From: Chlorobiota bacterium
GTDB lineage: Bacteria > Bacteroidota > Ignavibacteria > OLB7
Assembly (NCBI GenBank): GCA_016788565.1
Contig: JAEUSP010000048.1
Coordinates: forward strand, 1 to 64,000
Length of the DNA: 64,000 nucleotides
Direction: 5' to 3'
The notes under the pieces are model-generated. The model was not told the origin of the DNA. It did no database searches and was given only the letters and a program-made list of their open reading frames with translations. The position numbers were made by a program, and so were the translations under genes. Shown piece after piece: positions 25,179-34,566 of the stretch (position 1 is the stretch's first letter; the number at the start of each line of letters is the position of its first letter).

Positions 25179-26585
25179 CTACTGGAGCGCAAACAATCTA
25201 ACTATTGAACCCAGCCTATTATGAAATCGGATAAAATAGATACCCTCTGGTAGCCCTTCCATACTCACTTCAAAACGCACGCCATCAGAACTCACCGTTG
25301 GAGGTTGTAGCTGCTCAACAGAAATTTTTCTGCCAACGATATCTACCACCTCAACCGTGCATGATTCATTTGAAAATACGCCGGTTACGAAGGCTGATAC
25401 CTTCCCCCTGCGTGCTGGGTTCGGTGAAATAATTATTTCCGTGGAGTTTGGCGAGTTTTCTTGATTGCCTGCATCGCTGGTCGCCAACGGAACCACCTTC
25501 GGATAGCGTCCCACCCATTCAATTCCCGCCAAAAAAAGCCCTCGCGTTCGGTCGCTGAAGGAATGCGTGATGTCGTTGATGTTGCGGCTGCATGAGGTGA
25601 TATACCATTTGCCTTGCCAGTCAAAAATTTCGCTGGCGTGCGATGTTGCAAGGAAGTACTCGCTGCGGTCGTTAAAATCCAACGGGTTATTGCTGATAAC
25701 GTAGCGCGTGCCGTTTCCCCCTTTCCAAAATAAATACCACAACCCGTCCCTCTGGAACACACAGGGCGATTCAGGATGAGCGTAGGTGAACTCCTCGATC
25801 CCAGTAGTTTTGCGAATTAGCACCGGGCCGCGATCTGTCCAATGTGTGCGGTCGGGGCTGGTGGCGGCGGCAACACAGCTATATTCTTGGTCAGCCGACG
25901 GGCGGCTTGGATTGGCTTTTAGTCGGGCAACATAGTAGAGTATCCAGCCATATTCTGGGTGAGCAATAACGTGCGCATCGCGGCAAGAAACAGGGCCACC
26001 GGAACCACCCAAATACCCTTTTGGATAATAGCTTGCCCAAGCAGTATCGGGGGCCATAATCGGGCTGGTAAAATGGCGTTGCCAAGTATAAAGGTCGTTG
26101 GAAATTGCCAACATCATGTGTTCCCCAGCAAAATATCCAACGCCAGCTTCTTTGCCCACATAATACATGTAGTATTGGCCATTAAATTCAATCACGTAGG
26201 GTGCGGTAACATGTCCTGCGTCTAATGCTCCAGGTGAGCCAAGCCGCAGTGCTGGCTCCAAATGTTTCCAATTCAGTAAATCAGGGCTGGTTGCGTGGCC
26301 AATAATAATCTGGTTGCTGTCGCGGTACCAAATTTCGTTGCTTACGGTTCCTTCAATAAAATAGAGATGCCACAAACCATCACTCCCCCGAATTAAGCAG
26401 TGGTCGTTGACGTATCCGCCTGGAATATCAAACACATAGCGAAAAAGAGTCGAATCGTTGCGGTTGATTGGTTGGGAGAGCAGGGGAGTAGCGATGAAAA
26501 ATACCGAACAGAAAACCAGAAGAATACCACTATTACGCAGCGTCTGGAAAGCAGAGTAGCATCGTTGTTCTGCTGAAAAAATCAT
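25179..26585 (-). CDS. Secreted glycoside hydrolase-like five-bladed propeller protein with T9SS domain
   Basis: A 468-residue exported protein. The signal sequence runs to about 38 (LSQP). A propeller of the GH43/GH32/GH68 type spans about 45-365: YVNDHCLIRGSDGLWHLYF (first acidic residue of the family), ATSPDLLNWKHLEPAL, GHVTAPYVIEFNGQYYMYYVG, HPEYGWILYYVARLK, AHPESPCVFQRDGLWYLFW and DWQGKWYITSC. The last ~80 residues (IIISPNPARRGKVSAFV, then GIYFIRFHNRLG) are a T9SS sorting domain. It probably acts on an extracellular polysaccharide; the substrate cannot be assigned. The start codon overlaps the purK stop (ATGA), so it is translated from the purK transcript. Confidence 0.82.
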   Translation of the reverse strand: MIFSAEQRCYSAFQTLRNSGILLVFCSVFFIATPLLSQPINRNDSTLFRYVFDIPGGYVNDHCLIRGSDGLWHLYFIEGTVSNEIWYRDSNQIIIGHATSPDLLNWKHLEPALRLGSPGALDAGHVTAPYVIEFNGQYYMYYVGKEAGVGYFAGEHMMLAISNDLYTWQRHFTSPIMAPDTAWASYYPKGYLGGSGGPVSCRDAHVIAHPEYGWILYYVARLKANPSRPSADQEYSCVAAATSPDRTHWTDRGPVLIRKTTGIEEFTYAHPESPCVFQRDGLWYLFWKGGNGTRYVISNNPLDFNDRSEYFLATSHASEIFDWQGKWYITSCSRNINDITHSFSDRTRGLFLAGIEWVGRYPKVVPLATSDAGNQENSPNSTEIIISPNPARRGKVSAFVTGVFSNESCTVEVVDIVGRKISVEQLQPPTVSSDGVRFEVSMEGLPEGIYFIRFHNRLGSIVRLFALQ

Positions 26586-27766
26586 GGTGTGCTGCTTGCA
26601 GTTGCTACCGGGATTTCTTCAAACATCAATTTCTCTTCTGCTTTGGTGGCAATTCGAACGGCTTCTTCCGTGCTGCTGGCCAATGCCGTGATATGCCCCA
26701 TTTTTCGCCCACGCCGCGAACGCTCTTTTCCGTAAATGTGCAGATGCACGCTGGGATCGGCAAACACTTCTTCGTAATTGGCCACTGCGCCGGAACCGTT
26801 GTGCCGCCCCAAGATATTCACCATTGCAACGCCGGGCGCACGCAATGCTGTGGAACCCAGCGGCCACCCCATAATTGCACGAATATGATTTTCAAATTGG
26901 GAGGTCACGCAGCCTTCGATTGTGTAGTGGCCGCTGTTGTGGGGGCGTGGGGCAATTTCGTTCACCAGAACTTCGCCATCCCCGGTCAGGAATAATTCAA
27001 CGCCAAAAATTCCGACACCCTGGATTACTTCTACCGCATGAAGTGCGTAGTCGCGGGCAAGAGTTGTGGCGGGTTCACCAACAGAAGCGGGGGCAATTAC
27101 CGTTCGGCAGATATGATTTTCTTGCACGGTTTCCACCACCGGATATAATGCGGTTTCGCCGTTTGCTCCACGCGCCACCATCACTGCAAGCTCTTTCACA
27201 AACGGGATAAAGGCTTCGCAGTATAATTCGCGGTTGGGGTTTCCCTGGGTGATTTTCTCCCAACCATTTGGAATATCATCAGGTTTGCGGATGGTTGCAT
27301 TACCGTAGCCATCGTAGCCGTTGCGCCGGCTTTTCAGCACAAACGGGTAGCCGAATTTTTTTCCGAAATCTTCCGCTTCTTGGTAGTTCGCCACGGCAGA
27401 AAACGCCGCTACCGGAATCCCAGCATCGTCGAAAGTCTGTTTCTGGATGAGCTTATCCTGAATTTTTGCCACTGAGCCTGCGCGTGGATACAGGATAAAT
27501 CCGGCGCGCTCAATCACCATTAAATTGGATTCCTCAATAAACTCACTTTCCAACGTGATGACATCGCAGTTGCTGGCAAAATGGAGTAAGGCAACGTGAT
27601 CCGAAGGATCGGCCACAATTTCACGGTGAGCAATTTGCCCGGCTGGTGAGTTCGCATGATTTTCCATGATATGGACCTTCATGCCAAGCTGAAACGCGGC
27701 GATTGCGGTCATCCGAGCAAGCTGCCCGCCGCCCAGGATTCCGAGTGTTGGAGGGTTGTAGAGCAT
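26582..27766 (-). CDS. purK: N5-carboxyaminoimidazole ribonucleotide synthase
   Basis: A 394-residue ATP-grasp enzyme of de novo purine synthesis that converts AIR, bicarbonate and ATP to N5-CAIR. The N-terminal nucleotide fold GILGGGQLARM is at about 8-18. The ATP-grasp part shows KIQDKLIQKQTFDDAGIPV near 105, FVLKSRRNGYDGYGN near 145, and the metal site GVELFLTGDGEVLVNEIAPRPHNSGHYT near 250. The end has the usual VHLHIYGKERSRRGRKMGHITA. No purE or other pur gene is adjacent. The ATGA overlap couples it to the glycosidase-like gene, an unusual pairing. Confidence 0.94.
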   Translation of the reverse strand: MLYNPPTLGILGGGQLARMTAIAAFQLGMKVHIMENHANSPAGQIAHREIVADPSDHVALLHFASNCDVITLESEFIEESNLMVIERAGFILYPRAGSVAKIQDKLIQKQTFDDAGIPVAAFSAVANYQEAEDFGKKFGYPFVLKSRRNGYDGYGNATIRKPDDIPNGWEKITQGNPNRELYCEAFIPFVKELAVMVARGANGETALYPVVETVQENHICRTVIAPASVGEPATTLARDYALHAVEVIQGVGIFGVELFLTGDGEVLVNEIAPRPHNSGHYTIEGCVTSQFENHIRAIMGWPLGSTALRAPGVAMVNILGRHNGSGAVANYEEVFADPSVHLHIYGKERSRRGRKMGHITALASSTEEAVRIATKAEEKLMFEEIPVATASSTP

Positions 27767-27786
27767 TGAGCTAGAAGAAAAATCTG

Positions 27787-29496
27787 TTAATAATCAACAC
27801 GCCAAATAGCGGTCGCTTGTTTGGCCATCCACTTCTGATGAGTTGCTATCCGCTCAGCATTCCAAGAATCATTCTCTTCAGCTATTTGCTTCGTAATGTT
27901 GAAGGCGCTTTCCTTGTAAATACCGCGCTTATTCTGGTAAGAGACGTTGCTTGCACGTTTGTTGTCGCTTGTTTTGAGCAACGTCATATTCCCTAATCGG
28001 TAGAGTTGAGTTTCAAGCTCTTCTTCTGTAAATGCTTCCCAGCCATCATCAGGCTTTTCGGGTAGAATATGTTCAATGTTAAAGCTATCGCTATTAAAAT
28101 CTAGATCAACCTCTGAAATGTGATGTTCGATAGAACAGAGAATATAACGCACAATCTTACGATTACGAGTTTGTGTTGTGCGGATAATTTTATCAGAAAA
28201 CATAGCTCTAAATTGGTCATCAGAAGGATAAATGTCGTTCAATAACAACCAAATTTCTTTAGGCGTTTTCCCAGTTTCTTGCGAAACTGCTGCGGCGGCG
28301 GAATTGTAGGAACGCTCCTGCTCATTTGTTGGCCGATTGCCAATCACATTGTAGCGAAAAGAAATAACCATGCAAGCACGAAGGATGGTAGCAAAATCCC
28401 TCGGTTCCCAATGCCTCCTGGCTGCTAGCAATAAAGAGAAAGGCTGCTTAACATTAAACATGCGCAAATTGGTCGCGTGTTTTTTTAGCTCTGGCGGCCA
28501 ATCCGAAGATTCAGGGGATAAAAGAAATAGATAAGTATCCAAATCTTCTTCCATGGCTCTTAATAACTCGAAAGCCTGTTCGCGAGTTGTGACAGAAGTA
28601 CGAATTGCTTTGAATAAATCTGTGTGGCGCACAAATTTCTGGCGACTGTTCCAGTGGGTACGAACAAAATCGGGAAAACTTTCACTACCTAAACGACCAA
28701 CAATGGCGTTCCAACGGTCATCTAACACTTTTAATTCTTGCTGATGTTCATGGGCTCGATGAATGATTGAGAATAAGTAGTTTTTTAAGAGATCAGTAGG
28801 GGACAAACGCACACCACGTGAATTTAAAGTTTCAAAAACCTTGTAGGCGTTTAGTTCATCGGTTACTGTGATTACTGTAAAAAACAAGCGATCGCTCATG
28901 GTTTCTACTAACTTAGCTAATACAATCCCCTTATCGGTAGAATGCTTGTCGGCATACTCACGAATTTTTCGATTGAACCATTCAAACGCCTTCCGTAATG
29001 AATGTTCTGAAGCACGGAACCCTCGCTGTGGTAATGTAGTCAGCGGAACCAAATATGTTTGGTAGTAGTGATCATTATTACGATTTAATGATAACTTTGA
29101 TCGCGGGATCAGGGTTATTGGGTCTAAGTAGCCAATATAGCTTTGCCGAATCTGAGCAGCACGTTGGCGATTGTTTTCAGAGTCATCTCCTTCTTCAACT
29201 AAGCGTTGTAGATTTTTTAGGATAGCAAGCACAAATAAACTTAACGTTGTCAATCGTTGCTGGCCATCAATTACATCAAAAGATTTGTCATTATCTGACT
29301 GCAAAACTAAATAGCCCATGTAGTGTGCTTGCTCACTATTAGGCTGAGTAATCTCTTGAATATCTAACCACAGGTCTTCCCACTCATCCTCTGTCCAGCT
29401 GTAATCGCGTTGAAATTGAGGAATAGAGTAGGTCAATCCATTGCCTAATAATTTTCGCCAGGTATCGTTCCGAGTATTGAAGTTCGTTGCTGACAT
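27787..29496 (-). CDS. DUF262/DUF1524 (GmrSD-like) defence-type nuclease
   Basis: A 569-residue single-chain protein. An N-terminal DUF262 (ParB-like NTPase) domain at about 20-230 shows IPQFQRDYSWTEDEW and the signature VIDGQQRLTTL. A C-terminal DUF1524 HNH nuclease domain at about 430-550 shows FNIEHILPEKPDDGW and RLGNMTLLKTSDNKRASN. This GmrS-GmrD fusion architecture is that of type IV restriction enzymes that cut modified phage DNA. The gene is visibly richer in A+T than its neighbours, suggesting transfer. It stands alone between purK and an aminotransferase, without methylase or other defence genes. Confidence 0.88.
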   Translation of the reverse strand: MSATNFNTRNDTWRKLLGNGLTYSIPQFQRDYSWTEDEWEDLWLDIQEITQPNSEQAHYMGYLVLQSDNDKSFDVIDGQQRLTTLSLFVLAILKNLQRLVEEGDDSENNRQRAAQIRQSYIGYLDPITLIPRSKLSLNRNNDHYYQTYLVPLTTLPQRGFRASEHSLRKAFEWFNRKIREYADKHSTDKGIVLAKLVETMSDRLFFTVITVTDELNAYKVFETLNSRGVRLSPTDLLKNYLFSIIHRAHEHQQELKVLDDRWNAIVGRLGSESFPDFVRTHWNSRQKFVRHTDLFKAIRTSVTTREQAFELLRAMEEDLDTYLFLLSPESSDWPPELKKHATNLRMFNVKQPFSLLLAARRHWEPRDFATILRACMVISFRYNVIGNRPTNEQERSYNSAAAAVSQETGKTPKEIWLLLNDIYPSDDQFRAMFSDKIIRTTQTRNRKIVRYILCSIEHHISEVDLDFNSDSFNIEHILPEKPDDGWEAFTEEELETQLYRLGNMTLLKTSDNKRASNVSYQNKRGIYKESAFNITKQIAEENDSWNAERIATHQKWMAKQATAIWRVDY

Positions 29497-29513
29497 TACT
29501 TTGTAAGAGGAAT

Positions 29514-29553
29514 GCAGCGTAGCTTGAAGAATAATTTCTGCAAACTACGCTGC
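29514..29553. other. Inverted repeat between aminotransferase and DUF262 gene
   Basis: GCAGCGTAG (29514-29522) pairs with CTACGCTGC (29545-29553) and is followed on the plus strand by six T. The T-run would end a plus-strand transcript, but both neighbouring genes are on the minus strand. It may still halt the aminotransferase transcript. Confidence 0.4.
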
Positions 29554-29578
29554 TTTTTTCGTCTGAAATAATGGTTGT

Positions 29579-30763
29579 TTACGCAGGTTCGCGCACTAAT
29601 TTGGAAACTACATCGTGGATTCGTTCCAACGCTACTTGGATTTTTTCAACCGAATTTGCGTAGCTAAAACGGATGAAGCCTTCGCCATGTGCGCCAAATG
29701 CGCCGCCGTTTAAGCAGGCTACGCCAGCTTCGTACAGCAGTAAATCGGCCATTTTTGCCGAACTCATTCCTGTGCCTTCGATATTTGGGAACACGTAGAA
29801 TGCCCCCTGCGGACGGTGGCAACGGAACCCAGGAATCTGATTTAGACCATCAACGATAACGTCGCGGCGGCGGCGGAATTCTTCAACAAATTCATCAGCT
29901 TTTTCTTGCGAGCCGTTTAAGGCTTCAACACCGGCCATTTGCGTGAAGCTGCTGGTACAACTGGTGCAGTTGGTTTGCAGCTTGCTTACCACTTGCGCAA
30001 TTTCTTTTGGCATCATTCCGTAGCCCAAACGCCACCCGGTCATTGCGTAGGTTTTGCTGAAGCCGTCCAGCATAATTGTCCGTTCTTTCATCCCAGGAAA
30101 TTCTAGAATGGAGGTGTGTTGGAACCCGTCGTAGGTAACGCGCGAATAAATTTCGTCGGAGAAAACGATCAGATTATTCCGCTCGGCCATTTCGGCAATT
30201 CCTTCGATATCCTCGCGGGTTAAAATTCCCCCTGTTGGATTTTGCGGGGTGTTAATAATCAGCATTCGGGTGCGTGGCGTAATCCTTGCTTCAAGGTCGG
30301 CAAGGTCGAACCGGAAACCTTTTTCTTCGCGCAGTGGAAGGGCTACCGGTTTTGCGCCCAAAAAATTGATGACCGATTCATAAATGGGGAAACCGGGGTT
30401 GGGGTAGATTACTTCATCACCTTCATCAATCGTTGCCATCATTGCGTAAAACATGATAGGCTTTGCACCTGGGGTGATGACAATTTCATCCGGCGAGCAG
30501 GCCACGCCTGGGCGGGTGCGCTCGATATATTCAGCCACTGCTTGCCGTGCCTGCGGCAACCCGTTCGATGGCCCGTAGTGGGTGAATCCATTATCAAGGG
30601 CATCTTTTGCTGCGGTGATAATGTTGTCTGGGGTGTCGAAATCAGGCTCGCCAATTTCAAGGTGAACAATGTCGCGCCCTTCGGCTTCTAATTTTCGCGC
30701 TTTCACCAAAACCTCGAACGCTGTCTCGGTTCCTAATCGCGAAATTCGCTGTGCAATGTTCAT
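29579..30763 (-). CDS. Class I/II pyridoxal-phosphate aminotransferase (aspartate aminotransferase-like)
   Basis: A 394-residue fold-type I aminotransferase, cytoplasmic. Family marks: LEIGEPDFDTPDNI near 36-48, the substrate segment THYGPSNGLPQARQAVAEYI at 61-80, NTPQNPTGG at 171-179, IVFSDEIYSRVTYDG near 199, the Schiff-base lysine in MLDGFSKTYAMTGWRLGYG (Lys 237), and FIRFSYANSVEKI near the end. Amino-acid specificity (aspartate, alanine or aromatic) cannot be settled from sequence. No pathway partner is adjacent. Confidence 0.9.
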   Translation of the reverse strand: MNIAQRISRLGTETAFEVLVKARKLEAEGRDIVHLEIGEPDFDTPDNIITAAKDALDNGFTHYGPSNGLPQARQAVAEYIERTRPGVACSPDEIVITPGAKPIMFYAMMATIDEGDEVIYPNPGFPIYESVINFLGAKPVALPLREEKGFRFDLADLEARITPRTRMLIINTPQNPTGGILTREDIEGIAEMAERNNLIVFSDEIYSRVTYDGFQHTSILEFPGMKERTIMLDGFSKTYAMTGWRLGYGMMPKEIAQVVSKLQTNCTSCTSSFTQMAGVEALNGSQEKADEFVEEFRRRRDVIVDGLNQIPGFRCHRPQGAFYVFPNIEGTGMSSAKMADLLLYEAGVACLNGGAFGAHGEGFIRFSYANSVEKIQVALERIHDVVSKLVREPA

Positions 30764-31005
30764 AGAGATATGCTCCGTGTGATATGATGAACAGGTTACT
30801 GTGGATGTGCTGTTGATAGAGTAAGAGACAGAGGAGGATTGAGCGGATCAACCGGTTAGTTTCGTTGGCGCAAAGATAGAGATTGCCACGGTTCGGCAAC
30901 GAATGGTTCAATGATCGTTGCAGAATTTCTGAAACCATCCCCAATCTTGTAGCTTGCAGCAAGGCCAATGATGAGCCGCCCAATTTGTTCCAAGATCAAC
31001 AACCC

Positions 31006-31611
31006 ATGAACACCGTACTACGTTGCGCGCTATTGCTGATGGCTGCTGTGCCAGCATTTGGACAACAACAAACCTTGTTTAGCGGCTCGGTTCAGCAAGG
31101 GGTGTATGCTGCGCCAACGGCCAAATTCACTCAAATCGCCGATGACTGGGGGGTAATGGTGGGGGGAAGGATTGAGTGGATTGCTGACCACCAGTTTGGC
31201 GTGGGAATTGGAGCCTACGCCTTGGGGCCGGCGCAGATTTATAGCTCCTTCTTGATTGGCGGGAAATCACTCACCTTGCGGATGACCCATTTTGGTGCGC
31301 ATTTCGAATACTTTATCCGCCCAAATGATTTGGTGCATGCTACGCTGGATGCGTTTGTGGCGGGGGGGGGGCTGTACTACACCATCACCGAAGGGGATCA
31401 GGATAAGAACCCACGCCCCGATAATTTCGGAGCGGAAATTTTTTCGATGATTGAGCCAGGGATCAATCTGGAGTTGAACCTTACTTCCTACCTCCATTTT
31501 GCTGTTGGCGGAAGCTATCGTGTGGCCTTCAATGTTGATTATCAGGACCTTGAGGGGGGGGACTTGAATGGCTTATCGGCAACCGCAGCGATTCGGGTGG
31601 GTTTTTTCTGA
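31006..31611 (+). CDS. Small outer-membrane beta-barrel protein
   Basis: A 201-residue protein. The signal peptide is MNTVLRCALLLMAAVPAFGQ, and the rest is made of about eight amphipathic strands: WGVMVGGRIEWIADHQFGVG, AYALGPAQIYSSFLIGG, MTHFGAHFEYFIRP, ATLDAFVAGGGLYYTI, PGINLELNLTSYLHFAVGG, SYRVAFNVDYQ and ATAAIRVGFF. The C-terminal Phe fits assembly by the BAM complex. The start at 31006 is chosen for the signal peptide, and the 41-residue extension is rejected. It is divergent from the aminotransferase. The function is not recognised. Confidence 0.78.
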   Translation: MNTVLRCALLLMAAVPAFGQQQTLFSGSVQQGVYAAPTAKFTQIADDWGVMVGGRIEWIADHQFGVGIGAYALGPAQIYSSFLIGGKSLTLRMTHFGAHFEYFIRPNDLVHATLDAFVAGGGLYYTITEGDQDKNPRPDNFGAEIFSMIEPGINLELNLTSYLHFAVGGSYRVAFNVDYQDLEGGDLNGLSATAAIRVGFF

Positions 31612-31635
31612 AGACCTTCGTCTCCCCATGCTTCA

Positions 31636-33294
31636 TCAGGTCTGAATCACCCCTGGGTTGAACGGTGGGATTTCGTGGTTGTGGCTGGCCATCTCAAGCC
31701 CGCGTGAGATGATCTGGCGGGTTTGGCGTGGGTCAATGATGCCATCAACCCACAGCCGGGCGGCGGCGTACAGCGGGTGGGTGGTGGAGTTGTAGCGTTG
31801 CTGGATTTCCTGAAGCAACGCCTGCTGTTCTTCGGGGCTGATGCTTTTCCCTTCTTTCTGAAGCTGCGCCAGCTTGATGGTGAGCATTGTTTTGCTGGCC
31901 TGTGCGCCCCCCATCACCGCAATGTTTGCGCTTGGCCAGGCGTAGATCAGCCGGGGATCGTAGGCCTTGCCACACATGGCGTAGTTTCCCGCGCCGTAGC
32001 TGTTGCCGATGATGAACGTGAACTTCGGCACGGTGGAGTTGCTGACCGCGTTCACCATTTTGGCTCCATCCTTGATTATTCCCCCTTGCTCGGCGCGTGT
32101 GCCAACCATAAATCCGGTGACATCCTGAAGGAACACCAGGGGGATTTTTCGCTGGTTGCAGTTCAGGATAAATCGTGCGGCTTTGTCGGCGCTGTCGCTG
32201 TAGATCACCCCGCCGATCTGCATTTCGCCCCGTGCGGTGCGGGCAATGTTCCGGTTGTTTGCCACGATTCCCACCGCCCAGCCATCCACACGAGCGTAGC
32301 CGCAGATGATGGTTTTTCCGTACTCCGCTTTGTACTCATCAAGCTCCGAACCATCAATTAGCCGCGCAAGAAGTTGGTAGGTGTCGTAGGGACGGGTGCG
32401 GTCGTGGGCAAGCGCGGCAAACAGGTCATCGTCCGGGAATGCTGGGGGCTGCGGCGCGATACGGTCGAACAGTTGCCGCTTGCCAAGCGTTGGGCCGAAC
32501 TTGGCCACCAGCGAACGGATGATGGAGATTGCTTCTTGGTCATCCTTTGGGCGATAATCTGTCACGCCGCTGGTGGCGCAGTGCATCCGCGCCCCGCCAA
32601 GCTCCTCGATGTCCGCCTTCTCGCCAATCGCAGCTTCCACCAACGCTGGGCCGGCCAGAAACAGCGATCCGTTCCCTTCCACAATCAATGCCTCGTCCGA
32701 CATGATCGGCAAGTACGCGCCGCCGGCAACGCATGGCCCCATGATGCAGGCAATCTGCGGGATTCCCATGCTGCTCATCACGGCATTGTTTCTGAACTGC
32801 CGTCCGAAATGTTCTTTGTCGGGGAAGATTTCATCTTGCATCGGAAGGAACACCCCGGCACTATCCACAAGGTAGATCACCGGCAGGCGGTTCTCGATGG
32901 CGATTTCTTGCGCCCGCATATTCTTTTTGGCGGTCAGCGGGAACCATGCGCCAGCTTTCACGGTGGCATCGTTGGCCACAATCATGCACTCGCGCCCTTC
33001 CACGACGCCAACGCCAGCAACCACACCAGCCGAGGGCGCACCCCCTTCTTCTTGGTAGAAACCATGCGCGGTGTGCAGGCCAACCTCCATGAACCAGGTG
33101 CCGGGGTCAATCAGCAGGTTGATCCGTTCGCGGGCCGAGAGCTTCCCTTTCTTGTGAAGGCGTTCCACCGCTTTTGAGCCGCCGCCGGCGCGCGTGCGTT
33201 CGTCGGCAGCAAGGATGTCGTGCAGCAGAGCGCGGTTGGTGTGGTCGTTCTTCTGGGATGCAGGTGTTTGCTGGATTGGGGAGCCGATAAGCAT
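31636..33294 (-). CDS. Acyl-CoA carboxylase carboxyltransferase (MCC/PCC beta type)
   Basis: A 552-residue biotin-dependent carboxyltransferase subunit. It transfers CO2 from carboxybiotin to an acyl-CoA, most likely 3-methylcrotonyl-CoA or propionyl-CoA. Crotonase-like N and C halves are seen: KLSARERINLLIDPGTWFME near 50, PVIYLVDSAGVFLPMQ near 138, IMGPCVAGGAYLPIMSDE near 183, LGGARMHCATSGVTD near 230, and FLQDVTGFMVGTRAEQGGI and GNSYGAGNYAMCGKAYDP in the C half. The DSAGVFLPMQ and GGA-HC-SGV pattern is closer to methylcrotonyl-CoA carboxylase beta. The biotin carboxylase/carrier subunit is not nearby. Confidence 0.9.
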   Translation of the reverse strand: MLIGSPIQQTPASQKNDHTNRALLHDILAADERTRAGGGSKAVERLHKKGKLSARERINLLIDPGTWFMEVGLHTAHGFYQEEGGAPSAGVVAGVGVVEGRECMIVANDATVKAGAWFPLTAKKNMRAQEIAIENRLPVIYLVDSAGVFLPMQDEIFPDKEHFGRQFRNNAVMSSMGIPQIACIMGPCVAGGAYLPIMSDEALIVEGNGSLFLAGPALVEAAIGEKADIEELGGARMHCATSGVTDYRPKDDQEAISIIRSLVAKFGPTLGKRQLFDRIAPQPPAFPDDDLFAALAHDRTRPYDTYQLLARLIDGSELDEYKAEYGKTIICGYARVDGWAVGIVANNRNIARTARGEMQIGGVIYSDSADKAARFILNCNQRKIPLVFLQDVTGFMVGTRAEQGGIIKDGAKMVNAVSNSTVPKFTFIIGNSYGAGNYAMCGKAYDPRLIYAWPSANIAVMGGAQASKTMLTIKLAQLQKEGKSISPEEQQALLQEIQQRYNSTTHPLYAAARLWVDGIIDPRQTRQIISRGLEMASHNHEIPPFNPGVIQT

Positions 33295-33417
33295 TTGGTT
33301 GGTTGGTCAGTTTTTGTTGGATTGGGTCGGTTGTTCGGTGCGGTCAAAGTTTAGTCAAGATGGAAAGATGGATCGGATGAACGTTCAGTGTTCCGAATAG
33401 TTCTTCTTATGTATTAC

Positions 33418-34566
33418 TTAAAAGAGCATAGTCTGTTCTCCAATTTCAAACAGAATTTCTTGTTTCCGTCCGTCCAGAAGCTCTAATGCTTCACGAATTT
33501 TCAATGCGATTTTCTCGGCAAAAATTACTGGTACAGCATTCCCAATTTGCAACTGTAATTCTCGTTTGTTATTGCCGCAGAAAACCCAATCGTCAGGGAA
33601 TGTTTGAAGCCTAGCATATTCTCTTGCTGTAAATGGCCGCAGTCTGCTTGCTTTTATTCGCCACAATTTGGCTTTACTTTCTGGATTGCGAACAAACATT
33701 GCTCCATCCCTACTCTTCACTATTCGTTCAGCTATCACATTGCCTTTTGCCCAACCCCAAACAGTTGCTGTATCCACAGCCGGAAAAGGTGATTCGAAAT
33801 CTCTTACAGGATTTCCTTCAGATGCTGTTCTGCTAAATCTTACAGGGATTGCAATTTCTGATTCGTCAAACGCTTCTCCCGTTTCGGTATGTGCATAACT
33901 CTTAAATCCCCATTCGGGATCATGATTGGGTAAAGTGATAGATAAATCTTGTCCTAACTGATATAAAAAATCTTTTATACCAGTTTCTTCTCTCTGTGGC
34001 TTTGGGAATTTGAAATTTCGCAAAGTGCCTGTCCTGTAAGCAATAAAAATAAACCTGCGTCTTGTTTGCGGGACTCCGTATTTCGATAATCTGAAAAAAT
34101 CAAATGTAGTTGTGTAGCCAATCGCTGAAAGTTCGTCGGCGATTTGTTGGGCAAATGGCTTTCCTGTCTCAGGGTGAACCATTGTGCGCAAATTTAAAAC
34201 ATTTTCCAGAACGATTACCCTCGGCTGCATATATTTTGCAATCCTTACTACTTCACGGTAAAGGGTATTTCGCTCGTCCGCTTCATCTCTGTTCCCACCA
34301 AGTGAAAATCCTTGGCAGGGAAATCCCGCCAACAAAACATCAAGTCCTTTGTTAAAAGATGGTGTGTATTCTCGAACATCTTTGTGTACAACTGCCCAAT
34401 CAGGGCGATTCAATCGTAAAGTTTTAACAGCGTACTCCAAAATTTCATTGGATTCCGTGTGTTGGAAACCTGCCAATTCAAAACCAAGATCAAGCCCACC
34501 TGCGCCTGCAAACAGGCCCAAATACGTGTAGTCCGTTTTATTCTTATCTCTGATATTAAGAATCAT
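33418..34566 (-). CDS. DNA (cytosine-5) methyltransferase of a type II R-M system
   Basis: A 382-residue C5 methyltransferase. Motif I is LGLFAGAGGLDLGFE (about 16-30). Motif IV is AGFPCQGFS with catalytic Cys 84, motif VI is LENVLN near 121, and motif VIII is QTRRRFIFIA near 170. A variable target-recognition region follows at about 190-300, then motif IX (RPFTAREYARLQTFPDDW) and motif X (GNAVPVIFAEKIA). All motifs are in order and the length is typical. Its start overlaps the end of the upstream nuclease gene by 11 bp. The A+T-rich composition contrasts with the flanking genes. The recognition sequence cannot be deduced. Confidence 0.93.
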   Translation of the reverse strand: MILNIRDKNKTDYTYLGLFAGAGGLDLGFELAGFQHTESNEILEYAVKTLRLNRPDWAVVHKDVREYTPSFNKGLDVLLAGFPCQGFSLGGNRDEADERNTLYREVVRIAKYMQPRVIVLENVLNLRTMVHPETGKPFAQQIADELSAIGYTTTFDFFRLSKYGVPQTRRRFIFIAYRTGTLRNFKFPKPQREETGIKDFLYQLGQDLSITLPNHDPEWGFKSYAHTETGEAFDESEIAIPVRFSRTASEGNPVRDFESPFPAVDTATVWGWAKGNVIAERIVKSRDGAMFVRNPESKAKLWRIKASRLRPFTAREYARLQTFPDDWVFCGNNKRELQLQIGNAVPVIFAEKIALKIREALELLDGRKQEILFEIGEQTMLF

